Of a stretch of DNA of 64,000 nucleotides, positions 25,970 through 35,733 are shown in pieces. Where the stretch lies: assembly GCA_040755055.1 (NCBI GenBank), contig JBFMBS010000011.1, forward strand, positions 1 to 64,000, given 5' to 3'. The position numbers and the translations under genes were made by a program. Origin of the DNA: DYJK01 sp040755055. Lineage in GTDB: Bacteria; Bacteroidota; Ignavibacteria; Ignavibacteriales; Melioribacteraceae. Positions within the stretch are counted from its first letter, which is position 1; every line of letters begins with the position of its first letter. The notes under the pieces are model-generated. The model ran no database searches, was not told the origin of the DNA, and worked only from the letters and a program-made list of their open reading frames with translations.

Positions 25970-28261
25970 ATGAAACGCATTAGTCTAACCTTTTTATTTC
26001 TATTCTTCTTCACATTTTTAATTTCAGCCCAGGAAAAAGAACCGGTTGGAACAATCAAAGGAAAAGTTTTGGATTCCGAAGGATTGTTTCCGTTAATCGG
26101 CGTTAATATTTCCGTGAAAGATAAAAACATCGGCGTTGCTGCCGATGCCGGCGGCAAGTATGAATTGAATAAACTTCCTATCGGCAGTTACACTTTAATT
26201 TTCAGTTACATCGGTTATGAAAAAATTACGAAGACGGATATCATCGTGCGCCCCGATAGAATTACTTTTGTTGATGTCGAGATGAAACAATCGTCAATTG
26301 AAATGAACGATGTAGTTGTGAACGCCGGATATTTTTCGGATATCAATCTTCAGCCGGCAAGTGTTGTAAGTTTTTCATCGGAAGAAATTAGAAGAGCGCC
26401 CGGCGCAGCCGGAGATGTGAGCAGAATTATTTTCGGTCTGCCGAGTCTTGCAAAACTTAACGATCAAAAAAACAGTTTAATTGTGCGCGGTGGAAGTCCG
26501 GTGGAAAATGCTTTCTTTGTCGATAACATCGAAATACCGAACATCAATCATTACGGAACACAAGGTTCATCCGAAGGACCGATCGGACTTATCAATGTAG
26601 ATTTCTTGAAAGATGTAAATTTTTATTCCGGCGGTTTTGCTGTGAACTACGGTGATAAACTTTCTTCAATTATGAATATGACTTTCCGCGAAGGAAACAG
26701 AGAACAATTTGACATGCAGCTGGATTTAAGTTTTCAAGGAATGGGCGGTTCGGTTGAAGGACCAATCTGCACAAAAGGTTCTTATCTTGTTTCCGCACGA
26801 AGAAGTTATCTCGATATGATTTTCAAAGCAACGGAAATGAAAGCACCGATTCCAACTTATTACGATTTCCAAACAAAAATTGTTTACGATCTTTCCGACA
26901 AATTGAAAATCTCTTTTTTAGATATCGGCGCAATCGATAAAAGCAAACAATCGTACGAAGAAGGTGTTGAGTTTGAAGACAATTATTACGGCTACTACAA
27001 CGGAAACAAAAACACCGCCGGCATTAATTTACAATATCTTTGGGGAACAAGCGGCTACTCAAACTTTTCTGTGTCGCACACAATTAACGATATCAGTAGC
27101 AATGTTTCCGAAGTGCGTAATCAAAATAAAATTTACGATAACGAATCCACGGAACAGGAAATCTCTTTCCGCAATTTGAATCATTATAGAATTTCCGAAA
27201 CGGCACAGTTCGAGTTCGGCGGCGACGTAAAATATTCTACGAACGATTATCAACATCATTACTACAAATACACAGACCGTTTTGGTTACGAAACACCCGA
27301 ATTGATTGTGAACAATAATTTCAACGGAGTTAAGCTCGGCGCGTTTGCAAGTTTGAATTGGAAACCGCTCAAAGATTTTTCAATTAATCCCGGAATCCGT
27401 TTCGATTATTTTGACTTCAACGAGAATGCACACATCTCGCCGCGTTTGAATCTTACTTACAATTTATCCGAGGCAACACAGCTTTACACATCCGGTGGAA
27501 TTTTTTATCAAACACTTCCGTTTATTTTATTAAGCCAGAATGCATCGTACAAAAATTTGAAAGACCCTCTTTCGTATCATGCAATCATTGGTGTCAGTCA
27601 TTTAATTACCGAAGACACACGCCTAACACTTGAAGTGTACGACAAAGAATACCACGACTGCCCGATCAATCCGAATCAGCCGGAATCTTTTGTGATGGAT
27701 CAGGCGGTTGAAAACCCGGTTTTCATGAGCAACAATAAACTTGAAAGCACGGGCAAAGCGTACAGCCGCGGCGTTGAATTGATCATTCAGAAAAAACTTG
27801 CAAAAGATTTTTACGGAATGATGAGCGCTTCATATTCCCGTGCACGTTATTTGGACGGCACAAACATATGGCGCAACAGAGTGTACGACAACAAATTTAC
27901 ATTTGCATTCGAAGGCGGATACAAACCAAACGAGTCGTGGGAATTTAGCGCGCGATGGATTTACGCCGGCGGAACCCCGTACACTCCGTTTGATATTCCG
28001 GCATCGGAAGCTGCGTACCGCGGAATTGTTGACCGTACAAAAATTTATTCCGAACGTCTGCCCGATTACCATTCGCTCAACATACGCGTTGATAAACGGT
28101 TTAACTTCTATAGTTCGAACATTGTTCTCTACATCAGCGTTTGGAATCTTTACGGAAGAGAAAACATCTGGGCTTATTCGTGGGATCAAATAAAAAATAA
28201 AATCAAAGCTGAAAAATCGTGGTCAACTCTGCCCGTCTTCGGCATCGAGTACGAGTTGTAA
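25970..28261 (+). CDS. TonB-dependent outer-membrane receptor
   Basis: A 763-residue receptor behind a good GGAG ribosome site. Signal peptide (1-20, ending ISAQE), carboxypeptidase-regulatory-like domain (about 28-115, GTIKGKVLDSEG... YELNKLPIGSYTLIFSYIG), plug domain with LIVRGGSPVENAFFVDNIEIP and GGFAVNYGDKLSS, then a beta-barrel rich in tyrosine. It differs from the first receptor in the window and has no neighbouring SusD or lipoprotein partner. The last 39 bp overlap the convergent AraC regulator. Transport substrate unknown. Confidence 0.92.
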   Translation: MKRISLTFLFLFFFTFLISAQEKEPVGTIKGKVLDSEGLFPLIGVNISVKDKNIGVAADAGGKYELNKLPIGSYTLIFSYIGYEKITKTDIIVRPDRITFVDVEMKQSSIEMNDVVVNAGYFSDINLQPASVVSFSSEEIRRAPGAAGDVSRIIFGLPSLAKLNDQKNSLIVRGGSPVENAFFVDNIEIPNINHYGTQGSSEGPIGLINVDFLKDVNFYSGGFAVNYGDKLSSIMNMTFREGNREQFDMQLDLSFQGMGGSVEGPICTKGSYLVSARRSYLDMIFKATEMKAPIPTYYDFQTKIVYDLSDKLKISFLDIGAIDKSKQSYEEGVEFEDNYYGYYNGNKNTAGINLQYLWGTSGYSNFSVSHTINDISSNVSEVRNQNKIYDNESTEQEISFRNLNHYRISETAQFEFGGDVKYSTNDYQHHYYKYTDRFGYETPELIVNNNFNGVKLGAFASLNWKPLKDFSINPGIRFDYFDFNENAHISPRLNLTYNLSEATQLYTSGGIFYQTLPFILLSQNASYKNLKDPLSYHAIIGVSHLITEDTRLTLEVYDKEYHDCPINPNQPESFVMDQAVENPVFMSNNKLESTGKAYSRGVELIIQKKLAKDFYGMMSASYSRARYLDGTNIWRNRVYDNKFTFAFEGGYKPNESWEFSARWIYAGGTPYTPFDIPASEAAYRGIVDRTKIYSERLPDYHSLNIRVDKRFNFYSSNIVLYISVWNLYGRENIWAYSWDQIKNKIKAEKSWSTLPVFGIEYEL

Positions 28262-29404
28262 TTTCATTTGTCTTTTGTATTCAGATGGAGTTGTATTTGT
28301 ATATTTTTTGAAAATAGAATTGAAAGAAGTTTTTGAACTGAAGCCCGAATCGAAAGCTACGGCAAGCAGACTGTAATTTTCGCATTCGGGTTTTTTAATT
28401 CTCTCCTTAAATTCCTCGACGCGGTAGTAATTCACAAAGTCGTAAAAATTTTTGTTGAACGATGTATTGATAACTTCCGATAAGTTATGATTTGATGCGT
28501 TCAATTCGCCGGCAAGCTGGCTTAAAGTTAAATCGCTTTTTAAGTAAAGTTTTTTCTTTTCCATAATATCGATCAAGCCGGTTTTGATTCGTTCGATATC
28601 TTCTTCCGAAAGAGATGATTTCACATACTTTGTTGTTTCGCTCAATCCCGTTTCCGTTTCTTCTGCTTTTATTTTTTCATTGTGATAATTGAAAACTTCC
28701 GGCTGATTCAACGCACCATAACCTATGGCATAAATAAAAATCGAAACGAAAAAATAAATTATGTTGTCGTAAATATTCAGAGAAGGATCGACAAAAATCG
28801 GAATTAAAATCGTCAACGCAACAACAAACCAAACGACCATCGTTCCCGCAATTAAAAAGCGGAGCCAGTTCAGTTTTATTTTATCAATGTTGGAAAATGC
28901 TTCGCGCAAATTTCTATCAAAGCGGTGAATCAATCCGAGCGATAAGCTTGTGTAAATAATTCCGTGAACGGCTTTCAAAAACCCGATGACCAAAAGATCG
29001 TACTGAAGCACGGTTAAATAAATTTCAATCTGTGCAAGTTTTCCTTGTTCAGATAAAAAATAGAACGACGAAACGTAAAGGTGCGCGAGAACAAACGGAA
29101 TAAAATGAAGAAGGTGTTTCGTTTTAAAATGTGTTTCGTTCCCGGTAACAATTTTTGTGTAGAGATAAAAAATCGGTCCGTAGATAAACGGAAAAGCAAA
29201 GTTGATTCCAAAGGTGGAAGGAAATGTTTTATAAAATTCCGTAATCGTTGAATAAACAGAAAGAAGATCGAGCGCGAGAATAAAAATTGCGAAGGACAAA
29301 ACACGGTTTGCATTCCGGTTTCTTTTTTTGAAGAAAAGAAGTGCCGCGAGCAAAAACCCCTGAACTGCCGCAAGCAGAAAAATATTTGTTATAATGTCAC
29401 TCAT
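28223..29404 (-). CDS. Membrane-anchored AraC-family regulator
   Basis: A 393-residue protein with an N-terminal membrane region of about seven hydrophobic helices (residues 5-235), a charged linker, and a C-terminal AraC-type DNA-binding domain (about 285-388: LTLSQLAGELNASNHNLSEVIN, then LLAVAFDSGFSSKTSFNSIFK and TTPSEYKRQ). Such proteins are thought to sense a signal in or across the membrane and regulate transcription from it. It converges with the TonB receptor and shares 39 bp with it. Two more proteins of this architecture are at 52712 and 55906. An inverted-repeat element lies 11 bp upstream of the start. Confidence 0.9.
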   Translation of the reverse strand: MSDIITNIFLLAAVQGFLLAALLFFKKRNRNANRVLSFAIFILALDLLSVYSTITEFYKTFPSTFGINFAFPFIYGPIFYLYTKIVTGNETHFKTKHLLHFIPFVLAHLYVSSFYFLSEQGKLAQIEIYLTVLQYDLLVIGFLKAVHGIIYTSLSLGLIHRFDRNLREAFSNIDKIKLNWLRFLIAGTMVVWFVVALTILIPIFVDPSLNIYDNIIYFFVSIFIYAIGYGALNQPEVFNYHNEKIKAEETETGLSETTKYVKSSLSEEDIERIKTGLIDIMEKKKLYLKSDLTLSQLAGELNASNHNLSEVINTSFNKNFYDFVNYYRVEEFKERIKKPECENYSLLAVAFDSGFSSKTSFNSIFKKYTNTTPSEYKRQMKLQLVLDAEDGQS

Positions 29405-29414
29405 TTACCGCCTT

Positions 29415-29550
29415 GAGGTTGTCTCAGAAGTAATTGTTCAATTTAAAAATCAGCGTTAATCCCAGCTTTGAATAGCGAGGCGAGGCAAGCGTTTAAATCC
29501 GTTCTTATCCGCGTGCTATTCTTTAAAAGATATACTTCTGAGACAGTCTC
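29415..29550 (+). repeat. Inverted-repeat element, copy B
   Basis: GAGGTTGTCTCAGAAGTAA (29415-29433) pairs with 29532-29550 at 16 of 19 positions. The interior shares TTGTTCAA, AAAAATC, CGTTAATC, GTTTAAATCCG, TTATCCGCGTGCTATTC and TTTAAAA with copies A and C. Same orientation as copy A. It separates the divergent AraC and acid phosphatase genes, so it lies in their promoter region. Confidence 0.8.
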
Positions 29551-29639
29551 GTTATTTTATGTCCGGAAATTTTCCCTACCTATTGTAAAACAAAAATTAT
29601 AATTTCATTCTTACACTTTAACAAACATTGCAAAGATAA

Positions 29640-30296
29640 ATGAAATTATTAATAAAGCATTCTTATCTACTCGTAATTACTTTGTTTTTTTACAATTGCG
29701 GCAGTACAAACCGTCAAGAATTATTAAATCTTGATGATGCCAAGGTACTTGTTCAAAATTATTATGAATCCGGTGCATTTGATGCCGAGTGCAAAGAAAT
29801 AATTGATAGCGCAATATCCCAGATCGAAAAATTAACTCTTCGCGATACTTCGGCGGTAATATTTGATATAGATGAAACCGCCTTATCAAATTACAACCAT
29901 ACAAAAGAAATTGGATTTGGTTATAAATATGAACTCTGGAGTGAATGGCTGAAACGGGCAGATGCCGATGCAATCAAACAGACAAAAAGATTTTACGACT
30001 GGCTCATTTCAAAAAAGATTAGGGTAATATTTCTTACCGGCAGAACTGAAAATGAGCGTAAAGCTACCGTTAAAAATTTACACTTGAGGGGATACACCAA
30101 CTACGATACTTTAATTGTACGTAACAGTGGTGAAATAAAAATTCCGGCGGCCGAATTTAAAGCCATAAAGCGGAAAGAACTCGTAAATAAAGGATATAAA
30201 ATTATCGCCAATATCGGTGATCAATGGAGCGACCTGGTGGGCGGTAATTCCGGGGTAAAGATCAAACTGCCGAACTATCTTTATATAATTGACTAA
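29640..30296 (+). CDS. Class B-like acid phosphatase lipoprotein (HAD subfamily IIIB)
   Basis: A 218-residue periplasmic or outer-membrane phosphatase related to Haemophilus lipoprotein e(P4). The lipobox is FYNC (C20). HAD motif I is FDIDET (nucleophile D76, acid D78), motif II the threonine in FLTGRTENE, motif III includes the basic cluster KAIKRKELVNKG, and motif IV is NIGDQWSDLVGG. Members dephosphorylate nucleotides or other phosphomonoesters outside the cytoplasm. The protein is somewhat shorter than e(P4). It stands alone, with valS following about 230 bp later. Confidence 0.9.
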   Translation: MKLLIKHSYLLVITLFFYNCGSTNRQELLNLDDAKVLVQNYYESGAFDAECKEIIDSAISQIEKLTLRDTSAVIFDIDETALSNYNHTKEIGFGYKYELWSEWLKRADADAIKQTKRFYDWLISKKIRVIFLTGRTENERKATVKNLHLRGYTNYDTLIVRNSGEIKIPAAEFKAIKRKELVNKGYKIIANIGDQWSDLVGGNSGVKIKLPNYLYIID

Positions 30297-30486
30297 ACGT
30301 AACTTTTTATTACACATCTTATGAAAATAGTGTTCTATTAATAATGTTTACCCTTTTCCACCCATTCAGCTCATTCATAAAAAAGTACAATTGAGCCGGA
30401 GAACAAGCAAGTTCTTAAATGGTAAGTAAACAGTGGAGTTTATTCTTTCCGGTTTGTCATCCGTCCTCAATTGAAACGATTTTTCT

Positions 30487-30494
30487 TATATTTG
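30487..30494 (+). promoter_or_regulatory. Candidate -7 box (TATATTTG) for valS
   Basis: TATATTTG fits the TAnnTTTG element and lies 32 bp before the ATG at 30527. It falls within the upstream part of the open frame, which argues that translation does not begin at 30419. No well spaced -33 box is seen. Confidence 0.45.
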
Positions 30495-30526
30495 CCTTTA
30501 ATTGTGAAAAAATTTCAGAGAAATTG

Positions 30527-33169
30527 ATGTATCCCAAGAATCTTGCCGATATCCCGAAAGCTTATAATCCAAAAGACGTTGAAGATAAATGGTATCAATA
30601 CTGGTACGAACATAATCTTTATCACAGCGAAGTTGATGAATCTAAAACTCCTTACACAATTGTAATTCCTCCACCCAACATCACCGGGATATTGCATATT
30701 GGACACATACTCAACAACACACTGCAAGATATTTACATCCGCTACAAAAGGATGAAGGGTTTTAACGCATGCTGGGTTCCCGGGATTGATCATGCATCTA
30801 TTGCTACCGAGGCAAAAGTAGTTGCGATGCTAAAAGCACGGGGAATCAATAAAGACAATACCTCGCGCGCGGACTTTCTTAAGTATTGTTACGAATGGAA
30901 AGAAAAATACGGCGGAATAATTTTCAAACAACTCCGCAAACTCGGTGTAAGCTGCGATTGGCAGCGTGAACGCTTTACAATGGATATTCATTATTACCGC
31001 AAAGTTGTTGAAGCATTCGTTAAACTTTACAAAGAAGGATACATCTACCGCGGTTACAGAATGGTAAACTGGGACCCGGCTTCTCGTTCCGCCATTAGCG
31101 ATGAGGAGGTTTTTTATAAAGAAGTTCAGGGTAAGCTATGGTATTTTAAATACACGGTAAAAGATTCAAAAGAATTTGTTGTTGTTGCAACTACGCGTCC
31201 CGAAACAATGCTTGGCGATACCGGCATTGCGGTTAATCCTCAAGACGAACGATATAAACACTTAATCGGGAAAACTATTGTTCTTCCAATTGTAGGAAGA
31301 GAAATTCCTCTCTTCGCAGATGATTACGTTGATAAAGAATTTGGAACCGGGGCGGTTAAGGTAACACCGGCACACGATGTTAACGACTACGAGATGGGGC
31401 TGAGACACAACTTAGAAATTGTAAATATTTTTAATGAGGATGCAACTACCAATGGAAATGTTCCGGCAGAGTTCAGAAATTTAGACCGGTATGATGTTAG
31501 AGAAAAAGTTGTTGCACGATTGGAAGAATTAAGTTTACTGCTCAAAGTTGAAAACTATACAAACAAAGTGGGCTATTCACAAAGAGGTAATGTTCCTATC
31601 GAGCCGTACCTTTCCGAACAATGGTTTATGAAAATGGATGAACTTGTAAAGCCGGCTCTTGAAGTTGTGCTTGATGGAAAAGTAAAATTTCACCCTGAAC
31701 ACTGGACGAAAACTTATGAGCACTGGATGACAAATATCCGCGATTGGTGCATATCGCGCCAGTTGTGGTGGGGACATCGAATCCCGGTTTGGTATCACAA
31801 AGAAACTCACGAAATTTACTGCGAAGTTGAACCGCCGAATGATATCGATAATTATTACCAGGACGATGACGTACTCGATACATGGGCATCGAGCTGGCTC
31901 TGGGCACAAGATGTTTTCACCAATGAGCGAGAGCAGAAATATTACTACCCCACAGATCTTCTTGTTACCGCACCGGATATTATTTTCTTCTGGGTAGCAC
32001 GAATGATAATTGCCGGCATGCATTTCATGAAAGAAATTCCTTTTAAGGATGTCTATTTCACATCAACGGTACGCGACACACAAGGAAGAAAAATGAGCAA
32101 GTCGCTTGGCAATTCTCCCGATCCGCTCGACTTGATCGATGAACACGGCGCCGATGCTCTGCGATTCACGATGACTTACATTGCACCGTTAGGACAAGAC
32201 GTTCATTTCAGCAACGAGATGGTTGAAATTGGTAGAAACTTTGCCAACAAAATGTGGAACGCCGGGCGATTTCTTTTAATGAATCTTGCCTCGCAGCAGA
32301 GTGGTGCAAAAAATATAAGACTCGATCCTTCGCTTAAAGATAAACACATTGATTTTACCGATAGATGGATTCTCTCGCGTTTCAACAAAACAATAAAAGA
32401 ATTTACCGAAGCGCTCGATCGTTTTGAAGTGAACGCTGCATCTAAGCTTGTTTACAGTTATGTATGGAATGATTTTTGCGATTGGTTCGTTGAGTTATCC
32501 AAGCAAAGATTATATCAAGGTAGTGAAGAAGAAAGATCTGCAGTACTAACACGCGCAATTCTGTTGTTTGAAGAAATGCTGAAACTTGTTCATCCGTTCA
32601 TGCCTTTTATCTCTGAGGAGATCTGGCAATTGCTGGATGAAAGAAAAACCGGTGAAAGTATTTCAACTTCGGCTTTTCCGGAATATGACCTCCGCAAGAT
32701 TGATGAGAAAGCAGAATCTGAAATTTTATTTGTACAAGAGGTGGTAACCGCCATAAGAAATATCCGCGGAGAGATGAATGTAGCACCATCAAAAGCAATC
32801 AATGTTCTATTGAAAACAGATCAATTAACAAAAGAACAGACCAAGTATATAAAATCTCTCGTTAGAATCGATGAATTAAAAGTTGATCCGAATATGAATA
32901 AACCCAAGGCAAGTGCTTCTGCCGTTGTTAAGGGGTGCGATATATTTGTTCCGCTCGAAGGATTAATTGACTTGAACATTGAACGTACAAGAATTGAAAA
33001 AGAGATAACGCGTATTTCCGGCTCGCTTGAAAGTGTAAAGAAAAAACTATCGAATGAAGGTTTTGTTGCTAAAGCACCGGCGGAAGTTATTGAACGTGAG
33101 CGGACAAAAATGAATGATTGGGAAAAGGCGTTGGAGAAACTGAAAGTAATACTTGCAGATTTGACTTAA
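30527..33169 (+). CDS. valS: Valine--tRNA ligase
   Basis: Class I aminoacyl-tRNA synthetase that charges tRNA-Val and edits threonine. I start it at 30527 (MYPKNLADIPKAYNPKDVED), as the 36 codons before have no family counterpart and contain a promoter-like box. With that start HIGH is at residues 57-60. The editing domain carries TTRPETMLGDTG and TPAHDVNDYEMG, the second catalytic loop is KMSKSLGN, then come the anticodon-binding domain and a C-terminal coiled coil (IERTRIEKEITRISGSLESV) that contacts tRNA. The roughly 880-residue length is normal. It is a single-gene unit. Confidence 0.98.
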   Translation: MYPKNLADIPKAYNPKDVEDKWYQYWYEHNLYHSEVDESKTPYTIVIPPPNITGILHIGHILNNTLQDIYIRYKRMKGFNACWVPGIDHASIATEAKVVAMLKARGINKDNTSRADFLKYCYEWKEKYGGIIFKQLRKLGVSCDWQRERFTMDIHYYRKVVEAFVKLYKEGYIYRGYRMVNWDPASRSAISDEEVFYKEVQGKLWYFKYTVKDSKEFVVVATTRPETMLGDTGIAVNPQDERYKHLIGKTIVLPIVGREIPLFADDYVDKEFGTGAVKVTPAHDVNDYEMGLRHNLEIVNIFNEDATTNGNVPAEFRNLDRYDVREKVVARLEELSLLLKVENYTNKVGYSQRGNVPIEPYLSEQWFMKMDELVKPALEVVLDGKVKFHPEHWTKTYEHWMTNIRDWCISRQLWWGHRIPVWYHKETHEIYCEVEPPNDIDNYYQDDDVLDTWASSWLWAQDVFTNEREQKYYYPTDLLVTAPDIIFFWVARMIIAGMHFMKEIPFKDVYFTSTVRDTQGRKMSKSLGNSPDPLDLIDEHGADALRFTMTYIAPLGQDVHFSNEMVEIGRNFANKMWNAGRFLLMNLASQQSGAKNIRLDPSLKDKHIDFTDRWILSRFNKTIKEFTEALDRFEVNAASKLVYSYVWNDFCDWFVELSKQRLYQGSEEERSAVLTRAILLFEEMLKLVHPFMPFISEEIWQLLDERKTGESISTSAFPEYDLRKIDEKAESEILFVQEVVTAIRNIRGEMNVAPSKAINVLLKTDQLTKEQTKYIKSLVRIDELKVDPNMNKPKASASAVVKGCDIFVPLEGLIDLNIERTRIEKEITRISGSLESVKKKLSNEGFVAKAPAEVIERERTKMNDWEKALEKLKVILADLT

Positions 33170-33359
33170 TTGTTTTGGGATCACTAAACATTACAACAGA
33201 GACATAATTACAACCATAACTCACAAATCTGTAATCCCATTCCTCGCTTTCTTCTATATATAGATTTCTTATTCTCCGAACGTTTCGAAATAGCTGGATG
33301 ATTTAATAAATCTCCTCTAATTCACTGATTCAAAAACCATTCACTCCAAGGAGGATAAA

Positions 33360-34658
33360 ATGGTTAAGAAACGTTTCGTAGAGTTATTCAATATTAATCA
33401 AGGCGGTTTTAATTACTTAGCTTTTATCGGTATTGTTCTGGGAGTTTTACCCGGCTGGTTCTTCAGGTATCTATTTCTATCCTTTGATCAAAACTACTAT
33501 TCCTTATTAGAATATGGTGATACCCCGAATGTATTAAAGTATCTTGAGCTGGAATATTTTTTTAACAGCTTGATTTACTATGTTATGCTTGCTTTCTCGA
33601 TCGTAGGACTTAGTTCTTTTCTTAAAAAAGACTGGCACTTGATAGTATTCGCCGGTGCTGTCGGTTTCTTCTATAACATCATTGATCAATTAATTATCAA
33701 CAAATACCTTACTCCCCCTGAAATCGTAAGCAATCAATTTAAAGTAGATTTCTATTGGTTAATCATTCAAACAATGTGGTTTATGATTACACCAGCGGTT
33801 ATAGTTTTTCTTTTCCGCTTAACCCAACGATTAGATATTGCATTAATTCTTGGTTTTGCAGCTTCCGATATGGTAGGCGCCGTAATTAGTTCGGTCGCAT
33901 TTATATTCAAAGTATTGATAGAGTTCTCGGAATACTATGTAAACGAACAGCTTCACGAAATAGCCCAATCTATTAGCTACAATATCAGGTCTATAATCAC
34001 AACAATATTTATGGGCATGTTGTTTTATTTCGGTTATCTCTTGCATAGAAAAATTAAAAAGCTTGACTCACTAAAATTATTTCTCAGCTTGCCGGATAGA
34101 AAAAATATATCAAGAAAATTCTTTTACGGCAACTGGTTGGTTTTCGGGTTTATTATTATAGGTTTGCTGATAGCTGTCTTACACCTTACATGGTACTCCA
34201 ACAAATTTACAGAACTTCAAACATGGCTTCTGATTTCTCTTCCATTAATGTTCATTATTGAAATATACATCTCCATAGTTTTTTACATTCTTATTTACCG
34301 GATGTGGAAATATTTACCCAAAGATATAAGCAGTAATATTAGCCCGGCGAAAGCTGTGGGACTTCTGTTTATCCCGTTCTTTAACTTCTACTGGACTTTT
34401 GTTGCCTTACACGGATTTGCAAAAAGATATAATCGCATGATCGATCTACATAATTATACTACTCCAAAGCTTTCCACCGGGTGGTTTTTATTCCTCTGCA
34501 TTTTCCATTTATTCTTCTTTCTGTTTTTCATTCCGACTTTAATTTGGCCATCTATTTTATGGCAGTTCCTAATTTATTTTGCTGTTCTTCATCTGTTTAT
34601 AATTACTGTTGCAATCTCAATTATTTGTGATTCAATTAATTACTTGCCGGAGGCGTAG
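33360..34658 (+). CDS. Polytopic membrane protein of unknown function
   Basis: A 432-residue inner-membrane protein preceded by a strong AAGGAGG site. I count about nine to ten hydrophobic segments with short polar loops. The C-terminal part (SPAKAVGLLFIPFFNFYWTF, then HGFAKRYNRM) resembles the DUF4328-like motif of a membrane helix that ends in FIPFFNFYW, seen in several families of unassigned membrane proteins. No transporter or enzyme motif is visible. It is monocistronic and its role cannot be inferred from neighbours. Confidence 0.7.
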   Translation: MVKKRFVELFNINQGGFNYLAFIGIVLGVLPGWFFRYLFLSFDQNYYSLLEYGDTPNVLKYLELEYFFNSLIYYVMLAFSIVGLSSFLKKDWHLIVFAGAVGFFYNIIDQLIINKYLTPPEIVSNQFKVDFYWLIIQTMWFMITPAVIVFLFRLTQRLDIALILGFAASDMVGAVISSVAFIFKVLIEFSEYYVNEQLHEIAQSISYNIRSIITTIFMGMLFYFGYLLHRKIKKLDSLKLFLSLPDRKNISRKFFYGNWLVFGFIIIGLLIAVLHLTWYSNKFTELQTWLLISLPLMFIIEIYISIVFYILIYRMWKYLPKDISSNISPAKAVGLLFIPFFNFYWTFVALHGFAKRYNRMIDLHNYTTPKLSTGWFLFLCIFHLFFFLFFIPTLIWPSILWQFLIYFAVLHLFIITVAISIICDSINYLPEA

Positions 34659-34717
34659 TTTATAATATCTATGGTTTCATTAACAATATAATTATGAATA
34701 CATATTTAATTTTTCAC

Positions 34718-34748
34718 TTGACTCTCCCCTTGGGGCAGCATTTATATT
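34718..34748 (+). promoter_or_regulatory. MerR-type promoter with 19-bp spacer
   Basis: TTGACT at 34718-34723 and TATATT at 34743-34748 are separated by exactly 19 bp, the over-long spacing that MerR-family activators act on. The spacer holds the dyad CTCCCCTTGGGGCAG. It resembles the CTCCCC operators of BmrR/Mta-type regulators. The promoter lies 46 bp before the MerR-family gene, so it is probably self-regulated. Confidence 0.7.
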
Positions 34749-34794
34749 TCGTATGTAAGTCGGGCCCAACTATACAAACTAAAGAGAGATTAAT

Positions 34795-35601
34795 ATGAAA
34801 TACGGTATTGGAGAATTTTCACGCATCACTTCCCTATCGATCAAATCGCTGCGTCTCTACCACGAAAAGGAAATTCTTATTCCTTCTGAGGTTGATCAAT
34901 TTACGGGTTATCGCTATTACAACGAAAGAAACATCGAACTCGCCCGTACAATTAAAATACTGAAGGAATATGATTTTTCGCTTGCCGAGATAAAAGAGAT
35001 AATAAACGAATTTAGCGATGAATCTGAAATACTGGAGCAGTTGATCGAAAAGAAAAAGGATATCGAAAAAAAGATTGCCAATTACAAGAATATCTCTCTA
35101 TCAATTGATTTAATAATCAAATTGGAAAAGGAGAATAAAATGAAACCAGAAAATGAATTTGAAGTTGAGGAAAAAGAAATTGAAACAATGCTTGTCGCCG
35201 GTTACAGAATGAAAGGAAAATATTCCGATGTCGGGAAAGGATTCGGATTGCTTGCAAAAAATTTCGGAAGAGAAATTAACGGGAAAGCAATGAGTTTGTA
35301 TTATGATGCCGAATATAAAGAGAATGATGCCGATATCGAGACGTGTTTCCCGGTAAGAAAAGGAAAGGATACCGAAGAAATTTCTGTGCGTGAACTCAAA
35401 GGCGGTAAGTGTATAAGTTTAATTCACAAAGGTCCGTATGAACAGATCGGCGAATCTTACAAAAAAATCTTCGGCTACATAAACGAGAAAAGTTATAAAA
35501 CTTTAATACCATCTCGCGAAGTTTATATTAAAGGACCGGGTATGATCTTCAAGGGTAATCCTAAAAATTATATTACAGAGATCCAGATTTTTATTCAGTA
35601 A
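34795..35601 (+). CDS. MerR-family regulator with GyrI-like ligand domain
   Basis: A 268-residue BmrR-like transcription factor. Residues 1-70 are the winged helix-turn-helix (YGIGEFSRITSLSIKSLRLY, then TGYRYYNERN and LAEIKEII), followed by a dimerisation coiled coil (about 75-110) and a GyrI-like/AraC-binding-type effector domain (about 118-268) with LIHKGPYEQIGESY and a terminal YITEIQIFIQ. Such proteins usually bind lipophilic cations or drugs and activate efflux genes through 19-bp-spacer promoters. One such promoter precedes its own gene, but no efflux pump follows, so the target is unclear. Confidence 0.9.
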   Translation: MKYGIGEFSRITSLSIKSLRLYHEKEILIPSEVDQFTGYRYYNERNIELARTIKILKEYDFSLAEIKEIINEFSDESEILEQLIEKKKDIEKKIANYKNISLSIDLIIKLEKENKMKPENEFEVEEKEIETMLVAGYRMKGKYSDVGKGFGLLAKNFGREINGKAMSLYYDAEYKENDADIETCFPVRKGKDTEEISVRELKGGKCISLIHKGPYEQIGESYKKIFGYINEKSYKTLIPSREVYIKGPGMIFKGNPKNYITEIQIFIQ

Positions 35602-35733
35602 CGTGATTTACCCTATTATTGTGCCTTCATTCATCTCTATATGAAGGCAGAATATTTCGGTTAGAATCACCCCTTTTCTTTTATAAAATTAAACTTTATC
35701 TTAAGAACAAACGTTCATTAAGTTTTACAATTG

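Noticed and set aside
25681..26157. 158-codon minus-strand frame across the hslU/TonB receptor gap
   Set aside because: It is antisense to the ends of two well-supported genes and to the hairpin, and shows no protein motif.
27830..28193. Overlapping frames of about 118 codons on both strands inside the TonB receptor
   Set aside because: Both are out-of-phase readings of the barrel region, without start signals or family features.
30419..30526. 36-codon N-terminal extension of valS
   Set aside because: No counterpart in the family, a TAnnTTTG box lies within it, and the ATG at 30527 begins the conserved sequence.
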